Positions 9,836 to 20,100 are shown, counted from the first letter of the stretch. The stretch is DNA of 64,000 bases from Hermatobates lingyangjiaoensis (GCA_026182355.1 JAPFBL010000592.1:103345-167344); one strand, 5' to 3'. The notes: generated from the letters alone by a model not told the origin. Numbers and translations: made by a program.

Positions 9836-9960
9836 ATTAAAAAGGTTTTAAAATAAAACCGAAAAGTCGGCAATGAGAGTTTGATTTTTGAACCTAGAAA
9901 ATTTGACCGAATCCCGATTAGATAACACACCTATTCTATCAAACGGTCTATATATTATTG
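9836..9960 (+). mobile_element. Family E foldback half, degenerate
   Basis: GGTTTTAAAATAAAACCGAA and the outer CTATTCTATCAAACGGTC block are present; the helix III slot reads AAGTC instead of ACGTC. (TA)n follows. Confidence 0.6.
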
Positions 9961-9989
9961 AATCTGTTGTATATATATATATAACTTTA

Positions 9990-10175
9990 AATTACACAAA
10001 GCACGACACAAAAAAAAAAGAATATAATGCACACTTACACACAGAAAGACACAGACATAACTCACATCGATATTTTGATGTAATATTTCGATGTCTGTGT
10101 CTTTCTGTATGTTTCCTTCATTTTGAATTTATTTTATTAAAAAAATGTCCGTTGGACCGTTTCTTTTAATTGTGG
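9990..10175. mobile_element. Family D foldback with degenerate centre
   Basis: Arms share GAAAGACACAGACATAACTC and its complement. The centre keeps only CGATATTTTGATG and no catalytic core. The right end GTCCGTTGGACCGTTTC leads into (TA)n. Confidence 0.65.
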
Positions 10176-10191
10176 TATATATATATATATA

Positions 10192-10443
10192 TAACAAATT
10201 CAAAAATATATCAACCGTTGGATAGAATAGGTGTATAATGTAATCGGGATTCTCAATTTTCCAGGATCAAAATCAAACTCTCAATGCCGACGTTTCGGTT
10301 TTATTTAAAACCTTTTTCTTATACTTGTCATCCTTTGTTTGTAGGCCTATGAAAAAGGTTTTAAATAAAACCGAAACGTCGGCATTGAGAGTTCGATTTT
10401 GATCCTGGAAAATTGACCGAATCCCGATTACATTATACACCTA
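10192..10443. mobile_element. Foldback element, family E, compact palindrome
   Basis: Arms 10192-10315 and 10330-10443 are reverse complements. Both carry the AAGGTTTT/AAAACC hairpin and GAA-ACGT-C-GGC. Here the nucleotide after ACGT is C, so the slot reads GTC, the commonest hammerhead cleavage triplet, although the CTGANGA core is replaced by TATGAAA. Confidence 0.75.
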
Positions 10444-10479
10444 TATATATATAATTAAAACATGCTTACATCCTCTCGT

Positions 10480-11290
10480 GCTGAGATTTTGTTGCCTCTC
10501 ATTCGAATAAATCAAAGGCCAGAGTGGGAATCAAAGAGAGGTTATTTACTTTAGGTTAGAGATTTTTTGAAGTAATTTATTTTAAGCAGTTTTTTTTCCA
10601 AGTTGTAATTCATTTTAGGAAATTCTGGATTTACAATTGATTCATAATGACATAGTAACGACTTATAATATAAAACAATAAAAAGTTGTTTAAGATTTCA
10701 GGAAGAATTTATTTAGATAAACATATTTGTTTTATTTTTTTTTTTTTTTTAGTTCATTCGTTTGACACTTGGAACGCTGTAGTAAAGACATCAAACATTA
10801 GAAGGGAAAGCATTCTTTATTTATTAAACAATGTAGTATGTTTATAACAAAACAAAAAAAAACTGTTTTGTTTGTTTGTTTTTCATGTTTCTATAATAAT
10901 CAAGTAGTTTTCACTAACATTAACACATTTGAAATTAAAATTATGGTATTATCGTATTTTCTTGTTTTCTAGTTTTGTTAGTTTGACACTTGGAGCGCTG
11001 TAAGCAAACCAAGCAGTGAAACCCTTCCAAGCACTATTTACAAAACAGTGTTGTTTGTTTTCAACCTGAAATGGGGATTTAATATTTTCTCGTTTAAAAC
11101 TTAAATAATATACATGGATTTGTTTTGATCCGAAAAAAGCCAACACTGTCAGAGTCAACATAAACATTTCTTTTTATGACAGTTATTTAAACCGTTTTAA
11201 CTGTTGTTCCCAGTGAAACTTGACAAACTTTTCAGCTTTTTTTCTTTTGAGTTTCTTTTCCCATAATACTCTTAATACGGTCTTATTGTA
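10480..11290. other. AT-rich sequence with a short local duplication
   Basis: TTTGACACTTGGA(A/G)CGCTGTA occurs at about 10764 and 10981 with related flanks. Nothing else recognised. Confidence 0.45.
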
Positions 11291-11297
11291 TAATATA

Positions 11298-11760
11298 CTA
11301 GCAGACGTGCCCGTCGTTGACAGATATTTTACAAAAAGACTAAGATAATACGTGATTATCCAAATATTATTAGAATTTATGGAATAGTAGAATATACCAT
11401 TATTAGCACAGTGTTAAGTAAGTGCCTCTGAATGTACCGCTTTAGCTGTTTGTCCTTCAAGTTCATGGAAGAAAAAACAGTTGGAACCTCTGACTCTTGA
11501 GCAAGAAAACTTCAGTTGACCATGTGAGAAAAACTTAGTCTCACTCAATTCAATTTCTGCCGTGGATATAGTTTCCCCTTCCGACTTATTTACCGTCATT
11601 GCGTGACAGACGCTGACGGAAAATTGCAATCGTTTGAATGGAAACGGATAGTGGCTCGGAGTCACTCCCCAGAACCACACTCAGTCATGATGTCCGTCTC
11701 TATGACGTATCTGTGCAGAACACGGATTCGGAGTCGTGTCCTGTTCTAGATTTTTGGAGC
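11298..11760 (-). mobile_element. Helitron 3' end with Pif1-like helicase remnant
   Basis: The minus frame 11414-11680 resembles the C-terminal part of Helitron helicases: LQFSVSVCHAMTVNKSEGET, then KFFSHGQLKFSCSRVRG, matching the AMTINKxQGQT and VFSHGQLYVAxSRV motifs. Its minus-strand 3' end is a hairpin-forming GACGGGCACGTC followed by TG and CTAG (11298-11301) with T beyond, as Helitrons end. A second copy ends at 42928. Substitutions in conserved residues and the lack of the rest of the protein mark it as dead. Confidence 0.75.
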
Positions 11761-12060
11761 ACTCAAGTTTTGTAACGTAAAAATTGTTACTACTACTAAA
11801 TGGCAGCATGATTAGTGCCCCTGGGCATTAAGTTTTTACTCAAAGCAATTACAGAGTAAAGAAATTCAATTGGATAATCAACTGCTTCCTCGTCACTAAT
11901 CAGTCTCTTTTCTGACTTGTAAGTTCTTTCTTCAGCTTAATATAACGTAAGAACTTGTTTATTGAATTTTCCTGCCTATTTTTTAGTAGGAGTGAGAGTT
12001 GCTCGTTAACAAAGCTGAATAAAGATATTTTGTAATAAACTAGACATTTTGAGTTCTACC
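11760..12060. repeat. Interspersed repeat shared with 41828-41970
   Basis: TCACTAAT and TGTAAGTTCTTTC blocks followed by TGCTCGT(T/A) recur at 41828-41970 in the same orientation. Origin not recognised. Confidence 0.5.
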
Positions 12061-12260
12061 ATCAAATGTCCAATGTCCTCCGGAGGAAAAAAATTCTACT
12101 TGGACTAATTAATCATGTTTTATCATTTTATCTCATTTTCATGTACACAAGTAATAACTAGGTGAGGAGTCGGAGTTGGAGTCGGCTGATTTCTTTCGAC
12201 TCCGACTCCTCCATGTCGAAAATATGCCGGACTCCGACTCCAGCCGTGCCCTCTCAACGA
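12060..12260. repeat. Interspersed repeat with GACTCC-rich core, copy 2 (inverse)
   Basis: Inverse copy of 320-520: CCTCCGGAGGAAAA, TTTTCATGTACACAAGTAAT and the GGAGTCGG-rich part occur in mirrored order. Confidence 0.6.
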
Positions 12261-13150
12261 CTCCAAAAACATCTTACGAGTTATGACGGTTTTCCCCATA
12301 TTTAATATAAATCATAGTAATCTCAGTGGCATTAATAATATACATGCATTTATTTTTAATTTGCAAATATTACATTGAAAAATCCGTTTAAAAACAATAT
12401 GTCAACATATACAAATTCTGATTTCCTGTAAAACTTAAAAAGAATTAAGACCTGAAAAACCAATTTTGGTTTAAAATTTCAGATTTTGTGTTAGTTTTTT
12501 ATGATTTTAATTTTTTTCTTTTTTTCTATTTTTACACCCTAAAATGCCGTCTCCTGGCACGTGCCCCCCCCCCCCCCCCCGCCCACCCAATGCTAAGCCA
12601 CGGAATATCTTTAAAATAAAATCTCAACTCCCATTAAGAGTTGATTTAAAGCAGTGACTGACTTTGTTGAAGAAGACGTACTAATCCAGTGTAGCCAACA
12701 TTATCAATCTCACACACCGCCCACCACTGGCAAGGCAACACTGTTCCTTCTATTTTCTGCTAGCTAGCTATTTATACTGGAATCAATAAATATCAGCTTC
12801 CTTTCCTTTCTGTCATTTCCATGTGTGTTACTACATTCTTCTTGTCACAAATGTAATATTAAAAAACAAAAAAAAACCACAATTATGCTAAAGTTAAAAG
12901 CAACAAATTTCTGCTGAAGTTTCTATCTTTTATATTAAGGCTATTTCATTGCTGTTCTTTAAGATAAAATTTTATTCTTAAACATTTTCGACTATACCGT
13001 GAAATCTTCTCTTTCTTTATTAATACTAACAAATTTACAACGTTGAACTTTAATTCGAAATACTGCAAGTGTACATGTTTTGTTTCTCTTTCCTTCAGAT
13101 TTCCTTTATTGCATTTCTATATGGTTCACTATAAATGATAAATCAGGTAG
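12260..13150. other. AT-rich sequence, no gene seen
   Basis: Contains a poly-C run at about 12566-12580. No coding or repeat family recognised. Confidence 0.4.
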
Positions 13151-13159
13151 ATAAATAAA

Positions 13160-13440
13160 TTATCAAACCACAATATGAAATGGAAATATTCAGTTTGGTT
13201 TTTGACTTTGACAAAGTCAAGGTCATTTGACAGTCTAGTCGAAGGTTTTGTCCGGTTAACATTTTTGTTCCTTTTAATGTTGTTCCATTAAAACATTCTT
13301 ACTTCTGCCTATGAAAAAGGTTTTAAATAAAACCGAAACGTTGGCAACGAGAGTTTAATTTTTATCCTAGAAACTTGACCGAATCCCGATTAGAGAACAC
13401 ACCTATTCTATCAAACGGTCGATTTATTATTGATTCTGCT
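13160..13440. mobile_element. Family F fragment followed by family E half
   Basis: 13160-13230 holds AAACCACAATATGAAATGG and a rearranged family F centre. 13232-13440 is a plus-strand family E half with GAA-ACGT-T-GGC and the outer ATTCTATCAAACGGTC block, then (TA)n. Confidence 0.65.
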
Positions 13441-13459
13441 ATATATATATATATATATA

Positions 13460-13545
13460 TCAATGATCAAACCACAATAAGAAAATGGGAAAAAATTCTT
13501 TGGTTTGATCATTGATTGTTATTTCACGTGTTTATGTGAAATCTT
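13460..13545. mobile_element. Family F foldback collapsed by deletion
   Basis: Only the outer arms survive (CAATGATCAAACCACAATAA and TTTGGTTTGATCATTGATTG) with the right terminal CACGTGTTTATGTGAAAT. Confidence 0.65.
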
Positions 13546-13564
13546 CTTATATATATATATATAT

Positions 13565-13700
13565 ATATATACAAATTAAAAAGAAGATAGCGCAGAGATA
13601 GACACAGGAATATTACTTACTTCTATATTACGACCATCGTCGTCATCAGGAGGCGAAGAGTCTCGCGGGAAGGCAGAGCGGTGACTGAACACGAACAGTA
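13565..13700 (-). mobile_element. Family D-like foldback half
   Basis: Minus strand: CCTC, CTGATGA, C, GAC/GTC hairpin, GTA (A13 lost), ATAT, A, GAAGTAAGTAAT. The donor-like GTAAGT after the motif is kept. Confidence 0.65.
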
Positions 13701-13729
13701 GCAGCCCATATATATATATATATATAGTT

Positions 13730-14135
13730 CATATATTTTTGGAGATTTATTGGGGGTTTTTGGTCTAATATTCAAAAAACTTCGTTGCCAACGTTTCGAT
13801 ATATATTTATATCATCTTCAGAGCTGGGAAGTATGTTTACTGTTGTTTGTTATGTTTTTTCCTTTTCATTTGTATTGTGTCGTTATACTGGAGTCACTGA
13901 ATGGAAAAGTTACTCAGGCTACAAAACAGAGCAAGTGTGAGTAACTTTTGCATGCAGTGACCCCAGTATAAGGACACAATACAAATGAAAAGGAAAAAAC
14001 ATAACAAACAACATTAAACAAACTTCCCAGCCCTGAAGATGATATAAATATATATCGAAACGTTGGCAACGAAGTTGTTTGAATATTAGACCAAAAACCC
14101 TTAATAAATCTTCAAAAATATATGAACAGTTGGTC
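13730..14135. mobile_element. Foldback element, family C, full palindrome
   Basis: Arms of about 190 bp with a centre near 13928. The outer ends contain TTTTTGGTCTAATATTCAAA and its complement. Motifs lie at 13787-13824 (minus, GGC mutated to AGC in helix I) and 14030-14067 (plus, intact). Confidence 0.85.
14030..14067 (+). ncRNA. Hammerhead-like motif, family C, best structured copy
   Basis: GCC (14030-14032), CTGAAGA (14033-14039), extra T, helix II GATATA/TATATC, GAA, ACGT, T, GGC (14065-14067). Helix I extends: AACTTC (14021-14026) pairs with GAAGTT (14071-14076), separated from the inner pairs by a symmetric CCA/AAC internal loop. An internal loop in helix I is where hammerheads contact the helix II loop. 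Confidence 0.7.
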
Positions 14136-14154
14136 AAGAAAAGGACATCACGAT

Positions 14155-14440
14155 GTATATACAGTTCAATTTACAAAAAGAAACATAGATAAATTAAAAG
14201 CATACACTTACAGTTTCTAATTTTCGGTTGAACCGTCTTCAGGAGAGATAACAGAAGGAAACCAAGCGCACTGGTACAGAGACGGTTTGGATCAACATCC
14301 CTCTCTTTGTACCGGAGACGCTTGGTTTCTCTCTCTTATCTCTCCTGAAGAGGGTTCAACCAAAAATTAGAGACTGTAAATGTGTGCTTTTAATTTCTCT
14401 ATGTTTCTTTATACATTGAACTGTATTTGTCCGTATTATC
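14155..14440. mobile_element. Foldback element, family B
   Basis: Arms contain CGCTTGGTTTC-like blocks and the CTCTCCTGAAG motif region. Motifs at about 14213-14247 (minus) and 14330-14370 (plus; CTGAAGA kept but GAA mutated to AAA). Outer part reads TTTCTCTATGTTTCTTTATA. Confidence 0.75.
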
Positions 14441-14489
14441 ATCGACAAAGTGTATATATATATTAAATGGGAAAAAAGAGAAATGCATA

Positions 14490-14790
14490 ATTCTTCCTAC
14501 ACAATAGCGATCATCTTCAATATGGAGCCCATTTTTGTGTAAAATATCAATTTTATCCATCAAAGTTTCTGGACTATAGCGTGGTAACAAGCAATGCTAA
14601 CACACTTATCCACCCACCCACGCATCCACCCACGCACCCACCCACTCACGCACTCACCCACCCACACACAGACACACATCATCGCAAAAACATCATAAAA
14701 CGACTTCTGGGACCTCAAAACATGTAACTCCTTCAAAATCTCGAGATCGAATTTTGTCACGTTCATTATACTTTACTTATAGTAAAGTAA
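14490..14790. repeat. Unclassified interspersed repeat R2, ending in a TAGTAAAGT palindrome
   Basis: GCCCATTTTTGTG, TTGATCCATCAAAG-like and CGTGGTAACAAGCAATGCTA blocks precede a (CACCCA)n run, then CATAAAACGACTT, ACCTCAAAACATGTAA and TCTCGAGATCGAATTTT, ending ACTTTACTTATAGTAAAGT. Other copies, some partial: 32400-32475, 51045-51310, 54840-55545 (split by a MITE), 55700-56160. The constant terminus suggests a mobile element of unrecognised class. Confidence 0.6.
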
Positions 14791-14799
14791 AAAGAATAT

Positions 14800-15190
14800 G
14801 ATTACTTGATCTATGATTGTGTGCATTCGCAGTTATTGATTTTAGACTTAACTTTGACATTAAGACATTATACTTTGACACTATTGTTTACATTGTTTTT
14901 ATTTGGATGGATTTTCTATTTTTGAAATAATTTTGTCATTCTTATATCGAAAAATGTATTCGTTATTGTTTTAATTTATTTTATTTGAGTGATGAATTTG
15001 ATTTTCTTCAGCATTTTTATATTGAGTTATTTTCTAGTTTTTGATTAAATAAATATAATGACCTGTACAAATTATTTTGATTATGCAGTTTTTATATTTT
15101 TTGGTACTGGTTTAATATAAAATGGACTAGTTGCCTTTAAAACCACTAATAAACTATTTCTAGTCAAAAGATAGATTAATTTCTTTGGGG
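14800..15190. other. AT-rich stretch without gene
   Basis: Nothing recognisable by inspection. Confidence 0.4.
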
Positions 15191-15194
15191 GGAG

Positions 15195-15745
15195 AGGGGT
15201 TTAAGGATTTTTTCGGGGGGGGGGGGGGATTTTTTCCACGGGGGGTCTTTTTCAGGAGGATTTTTCCCCAGTAGGTTCTTTTCCAGGGGATTTTATCCCC
15301 CGGGGGGCCTTTTCCAGGGGAATCTTTCCCGGCGGGTCTTTTCCAGGGGATTTTATCCCCCGAGGGGCCTTTTCAGGGGGGGGTTTTCCTCCGGGGGAGG
15401 GGGGTCTTTTCCAGGGGGATTCTTTCCCCGGGGGTCTTTTCCAGGGGGATTCTTTCCCCGGGGGGTCTTTTCCAGGGGATTTTATCCCCCGGGGGGGCCT
15501 TTTCAGGGGTTTATTCCTCTCGGAGGGGTCTTTTCCAGGGGGATTCTTTCCCGGGGGGGGAGGGGGTCTTTTTCAGGGGGGTTTTTCCCACTAGGGGGTT
15601 TTCCAGGGGATATTTCCCCCGGGGAGGCCTTTCCAGGGGGGTTTTCCCCCCGGGGGGTCTTTTCAGGGGGGGGGGGGTCTCTCCCAGGGGGATTTTTTCC
15701 TCGAGGTTTTTCCCGGGGCTGGTTTCTTGGGGGTATTTTTTCCTG
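15195..15745. repeat. G-rich minisatellite
   Basis: About fifteen degenerate units built from TCTTTTCCAGGGG and ATTCTTTCCCCGGGG. The many runs of four or more G on the plus strand could form G-quadruplexes, and GGGG..CCCC pairs also allow hairpins. Proline/lysine-rich open frames on the other strand are artefacts. Confidence 0.85.
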
Positions 15746-15749
15746 CAGC

Positions 15750-15815
15750 ACACAAGGGGCCAATGTTGGGCCTATTGATCTCTTGCAGGATTGCCACTGC
15801 AACCTAACCTAGTCC
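15750..15815 (+). repeat. SINE 3'-end fragment
   Basis: CAAGGGGCCAATGTTGGGCC through TGCCACTGCAACCTAACCTA matches the SINE 3' end including its CCTAA tail. Confidence 0.7.
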
Positions 15816-15961
15816 ACCTTTACATTTCCATTCTCGAATACGTATTTGTGTGCCCGAGCAAAATGTTTGCCAACTGATGGGCATGCAAAGAACATTATTA
15901 TATCTCAAAAAATTTAAATATTAAATTCAATATTACCTTGTTCTTTTTGTTGTATACTTGA

Positions 15962-16083
15962 CTAGAAGCAAAATTTTGATCTTTGCGGATTTGAAGTCAG
16001 ATCAAGTTGTGGGTGGTAAGCAGATTGGATTGGTTGTGAAGCATTCAGACCGCCATCTTCTTTTGCAGAGTTGCCAACAAAAC
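15962..16083 (-). CDS. foxl2: FoxL2-like gene, terminal coding exon (stop)
   Basis: The minus-strand acceptor TTTTTTCAG is followed at 16083 by GT, which completes a glycine codon with the single G left by the exon at 17200-17307. The frame then reads FVGNSAKEDGGLNAS, SAYHPQLDLTS and ends SKFCF with TAG at 15962-15964: 39 residues plus stop. This is the low-complexity C-terminal tail outside the DNA-binding domain. The phase match with the preceding exon is the main support. I found no convincing polyadenylation signal downstream. Confidence 0.7.
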
Positions 16084-16384
16084 CTGAAAAAATAAACTAA
16101 AAATAAATTTCCCCCGAATTTTATACTTACCTCGTTATAAACATACGTCATAATAGAAATGAAATGAACTTTCTCGATATAATATCGAGAAAAATTCCTT
16201 AATTGGAATAATAATTATCTTTTTTAAAATTTTAAATTTCGCAATGTTAATGAAGTAATGAGGTATTCTAATTTACTTAGAGTCGACTTTCTTGACTTTA
16301 AGGCAGGGGTAAGGTAATTTTTTTTGGGTTTTAACCCAATAGAATTTGTAGTAAAATGAATTTACCCCCACCATTACCAGAAAG

Positions 16385-16478
16385 TACTCTGGTGGACAAA
16401 CCACTTTACTTCCGAACACTCCAATCCAAAATCCTTCGTAAAATTGTACAAGCACACTTTTATGTTTCTAACAATACT
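16385..16478 (+). pseudogene. Jockey-like LINE fragment
   Basis: Reads LQSKILRKIVQAHF-like sequence, the same C-terminal region as the LINE fragment at 48995-49464. Truncated by the SINE beginning at 16479. Confidence 0.55.
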
Positions 16479-16935
16479 GGCAGGTTGGCTCAGTGGTTTA
16501 CGTACTCGCCTCTGGGCTGGTAGTCCGGAGTCTGATCCCCACCTGACTCTCGAGTTATTCACGTGGGAGGTGAATACATCTGAGTACATTATTCCTCGTA
16601 GAGGACGTTAAGCCTGTTTTGATCTTTGCGTTCCTCGGCATTTTGTGCCATAACCGCTTAGTCAAGCCAGGTCGCCTTGTTGACAAGTTGCTCTTTAGCC
16701 ACCTCCATTGAAAGCATGGAGGTGCCCGAGGGCACCTCAAGCAACGCAATGCTAAGCACGAATTCTGACAGTTACTGCGGAAAACGGTACCTAGGCCACG
16801 AGTAACTCACAAAGAGGACGTTAAGTCGTCATCCCGAGCCTATACGATGTCACATACTCATTAAAAATCCCTACTCGAAATGCACTTGAGTGAGCCAAAT
16901 TTAGAACTCCCAATGTAGCATCTGTAGAATCACCG
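16479..16935 (+). mobile_element. SINE copy with a 200-bp insertion
   Basis: Head GGCAGGTTGGCTCAGTGG and B-box-like GTCTGATCCCC, then the usual body. It is interrupted at 16613-16812 by foreign sequence flanked by a 13-bp duplication, AGAGGACGTTAAG (16600-16612 and 16813-16825). The insert has no tail or family I recognise. Confidence 0.75.
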
Positions 16936-17199
16936 ATCAAACAAAAATCCGGTAAACGGCTGACGTTATCACTCGCTAGGGGATTTGTTTAAAAATTAAA
17001 AAAACATAAGGGTAGTAGTAATATAATAAGAAATAATAATAAAAAAAGAATATTTTATGAATTTTTTCTTTTATTTCGTGTTATATATCTGTTTTGGGCA
17101 ACAAGAAAACAAGTAAGAAAGAACTCATACAAATACAAAATAATACATACATACGAATACAAAGTCTAAATATAATGAAGTTTGTTATGGTTGGCATAC

Positions 17200-17307
17200 C
17201 AGTTAAAGAAGTACTCTCTGAGGTAGCGCCCCAGTAGGGAGGAGTGTACTTGAAGTCTGACGTACTCCTTGGTCCAACTTGCTGGTAACCTAAAGAATTA
17301 GCGCCAT
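17200..17307 (-). CDS. foxl2: FoxL2-like gene, sixth reconstructed exon
   Basis: Acceptor CTTTCAG (minus), exon from 17307, donor GTATGC after 17200. The first two bases AT complete an asparagine codon with the lone A left by the exon at 20600-20663. It then reads GANSLGYQQVG and TSDFKYTPPYWGATSE, a tyrosine/proline/serine-rich transactivation-type stretch. The last base G joins GT of the terminal exon. If the donor were skipped the frame would stay open for a further 39 residues (into hydrophobic, AT-rich sequence), so the 3' boundary rests on phase. Confidence 0.72.
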
Positions 17308-17505
17308 CTGAAAGCATTGAGAAAGTACAGTGTTCTCTCGGAAAATACTCTAACACTCTCCTTAGGCTTGGAGGAGAAAAAATACACCCGAGAGATTGCC
17401 AACATGAAAAAATAAATCAACTAAAGAAATATCCGAAAATAATCTGAATTATATTCAGATTTTGAGTATACTCGAAAAAATGGAGGACCAGAGAGAGTGA
17501 GTGGA

Positions 17506-18446
17506 GTAATGAGGCTTGGAAGTGTACCTCGTCGAACTCGGTGTTTACTATGGGCTTAGTGGATTTCCAAGCCAGGACGCCAAGACCTTCATCCAACTCT
17601 ATTGGAAAATTAAGTAGGGACTGCGAGCCCTCTCCCGGAGTGAAGGCTGAGGCGGCCGAGCAGACGGAGTGTGCTAAGGAGAAACGTGTTCAACGAATAA
17701 ACACCCACAACCAATAAGAAGTGCCCAAAGTAATACGTAACAGGGATTGGCTCGTCTTTTACAATATCTAATCTGGCATTCAACATATAATAACGCACAA
17801 TCCAGCCAGGAACTACACCCACCAGCTTGAGAATGACCGAGGAACGGTCGAAACCGGTCGCAACGACACGAGGAAGGCGCCACGCATTCTTCAAGAAAAC
17901 ACTGCAGTAAAGGGGTCTAATGACAAACGCCACACACACTCAACTTCAACTTCAAATCATAATGCCCATAGCCCGGACCAGATTCTTACGAGGAACTCTT
18001 CTGCGTGAGGACGCCTATGCCATTCCTGCCCTCTGTGAAATTAAAGTAGGGACTGCGAGCCCTCTCCAGGAAGGACGGCGGATGCAGCCAAGCGTGTTAA
18101 GAAACCGACGGGGAAAAGGTCTACATACACCCACATCAATAGAATTTACAGAAAACACCAACAACCAGTATCTAATGAAATCCACTAAGCCCATAGTAAA
18201 CACCGAGTTCGACGAGGTACACTTCCAAGCCAGGACGCCAAGACCTTCATCCAACTCTATTGGAAAATTAAGTAGGGACTGCGAGCCCTCTCCCGGAGTG
18301 AAGGCTGAGGCGGCCGAGCAGACGGAGTGTGCTAAGGAGAAACGTGTTCAACGAATAAACACCCACAACCAATAAGAAGTGCCCAAAGTAATACGTAACA
18401 GGGATTGGCTCGTCTTTTACAATATCTAATCTGGCATTCAACATAT
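17506..18446. repeat. Direct and inverted duplication with hammerhead-like unit
   Basis: 17561-17788 and 18223-18446 are near-identical direct copies (AAGTAGGGACTGCGAGCCCT, GGATTGGCTCGTC). 17506-17566 is the inverse of 18176-18236. A third, diverged copy of the arm is at about 18040-18130. GC-rich compared with its surroundings. The unit bears the motif at 17825-17861. Confidence 0.75.
17825..17861 (+). ncRNA. Hammerhead-like motif with U3-A8 core swap
   Basis: GC, core TTGAGAA, extra T, helix II GACCG/CGGTC (5 bp), GAA (17850-17852), self-complementary ACCGGT (17853-17858), C17859, GC. C3 is U and G8 is A, so the tertiary C3-G8 pair of hammerheads would become U-A. The same paired change occurs in the motif at 46366-46402. 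Confidence 0.5.
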
Positions 18447-18464
18447 ATATATATATATATATAT

Positions 18465-18700
18465 TTAAGGTGTCGCTTGTTCGTGAGGCATTGATTAATA
18501 CTGCATCGTGGTCTTTGGCAGCAATAGTTTAATCTAGCTACAGAGGGCTGAACGAACATGAGAAGAAGAACTAAAGGAACTCCCCTGCCACTGGATACTT
18601 CGGTTGGCTGCTGACACTTGAGATGGCTACTCCCACCTGATGACGGTGGAAGTCAAAATATCGTAGTGAGTCTAATTGTTACGATTTTTATTTATTACTT
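18465..18700 (+). mobile_element. Foldback half, degenerate, GTGAGT flank
   Basis: CACCTGATGACGGTGGAAGTC then AAA (G12 lost), ATAT, C, GTAGTGAGTC. Begins at a (TA)n tract. Confidence 0.5.
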
Positions 18701-18734
18701 AATGTTCTTTATCTATCTCTCTATCTATCTATTG

Positions 18735-18815
18735 GGTTGGGTTTTGATTCTGACGATGATTGCTTGTTTCGGTTGAAAGATCTTAGTTCTTTTTTCCCAT
18801 TTCATATTTTTGTCC
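18735..18815 (+). mobile_element. Family F foldback half
   Basis: GATTCTGACGATGATTGC..GTTGAAAGATCTTAGTTC: core CTGACGA, GAA and AGATCT are kept, helix II is partly lost. Confidence 0.6.
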
Positions 18816-18829
18816 AGGGACAGCGCTGG

Positions 18830-19212
18830 CGGTTGCCGGGTCGGTTACTTGCCGTTGGGCCTACAACGTGCTTGGTCTCCCATTCTCTTTTCTCCTAAAG
18901 ACGGATTACCCGAAAATTTGAGTCTGTAAGTGTGTTTCCCTACTTTGTGTGTTGCTCTTTGTTAATCTCGAACTCGTATTGTGTCCAGTTTGGATCGTAT
19001 TTCGTTTTAGCAGTGAATATATATATATATGTTGCCGGGACGGTTTCCTGCCGTTGTGTTTCCGGCGTGCTTGGTCGCCCATTCTCTTTTCTCCTGAAGA
19101 CGGATCATCCGAAAATTTGAGTTTGTAAGTGTGTCTCTTTCTCTGTGTGTTGCTTTTCTTCATTTGTGAACTGATTGCGTCCAGTTTGGATCGTTTTTCG
19201 TATTTTAAGTGG
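18830..19212 (+). mobile_element. Two family A foldback halves in tandem
   Basis: First half 18830-19015 has core CTAAAGA (G5 lost). The second, 19025-19212, is intact at 19091-19121. Both end with GTCCAGTTTGGATCGT and a (TA)n tract. The helix II arms differ compensatorily between them (GGATCATCC against GGATTACCC). Confidence 0.75.
19091..19121 (+). ncRNA. Hammerhead-like motif, family A variant
   Basis: CTC, CTGAAGA (19094-19100), extra C, helix II GGAT/ATCC with a one-base loop, GAA, AATT, T, GAG. Followed by a donor-like GTAAGTGTG. Confidence 0.5.
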
Positions 19213-19215
19213 ATA

Positions 19216-19580
19216 TATATATATGGTATTGAATTTGACAGCAGATTCTGCATTCACGATTTTTCTACTTATAGCTTCTATGTTTCTCACGATCTTCCTT
19301 TGTGCTGGTGGTAATTGCCAAAGCAGGATAACATGAGACATTCAGAAGGCCAGGACACTAAAAAACACTTTTTAGTAGTGTAACTACTACACTAAACTAA
19401 ATTAATATGATGAGAATTCGGCCTCATGGGTCTTCATCAGGTTCTTAGATTACTTATATTAACTAAATATACAAATTACTTACTATAGTGGCATTTAAAT
19501 GCCAACTGAATGCAGAATCTGCTATCAAATTAAATATCATATGCTTAAAGGAGGACTTGCTACCGAAATACTAAAATATA
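19216..19580. pseudogene. Palindromic pair of PLE N-terminal stubs
   Basis: Minus stub 19341 to about 19222 reads WQLPPAQRKIVRNIEA then KIVNAESAVKFNT before AT. The plus stub 19503-19580 reads NAESAIKLN, CLKEDLLPKY and a stop, then AT. Both match the conserved N-terminal block of the PLE ORF. Confidence 0.7.
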
Positions 19581-19589
19581 TATATAGGC

Positions 19590-20100
19590 CTACAAAACAG
19601 ATGAGCAGGTGTTAAAACAGATCCTCAAGAGGAATGTTAGATGCATAGAACCCAACGACCAAATACAACTGCACATCTACTACAAGTCTCAAACTACAAC
19701 CAATCTGGTAATACGAAATAGCCCGAACACCACCACAGATGACCTACAGAAAGTCAACATCATTTACGAGTATAGATGTACGAAAGGAGAGTGCGAGCTC
19801 CTGGCTAACGCAAAATACATAGGAATGACGAGGACAACGTTATCAAGGCGCTTAACAATGCACCTGCAAAGTGAAGCCATAAAAAAAGCATACCTTTGAC
19901 AAACATAATACAGACCTGACCCTAGAGGACCTAACAGAAAACACGAGAATCATCACACAGATAAATGACTACAATAGACTACAGATCCATGAGGCAATAG
20001 AAATAATGAAGAACAACACGGCAATAAACAGGCAACAAACTGGAACTACGCGGAAACTCCGACTACTCGGAGACCAAACACCAACCTTAGACTAGAACCA
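19590..20100 (+). pseudogene. PLE 3' end with GIY-YIG nuclease domain, frameshifted
   Basis: The frame 19609-19899 reads VRCIEPNDQIQLHIYY, VNIIYEYRC, AKYIGMTRTTLSRRLTMH: the GIY-YIG core and its arginine. It ends at a frameshift near 19895. The next frame continues DKHNTDLTLEDLTENTRII and NRLQIHEAIEI, the family's C-terminus with the expected glutamate. No RT portion. The subfamily is clearly different from PLE1. Confidence 0.8.

Noticed and set aside
15503..15802. Proline/lysine-rich, collagen-like open frames
   Set aside because: Products of the G-rich minisatellite read in antisense; two overlapping frames look alike, as expected of a repeat.
18906..19253. Minus-strand frame of 115 codons
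   Set aside because: Reads across two foldback halves and their (TA)n tract; artefact.
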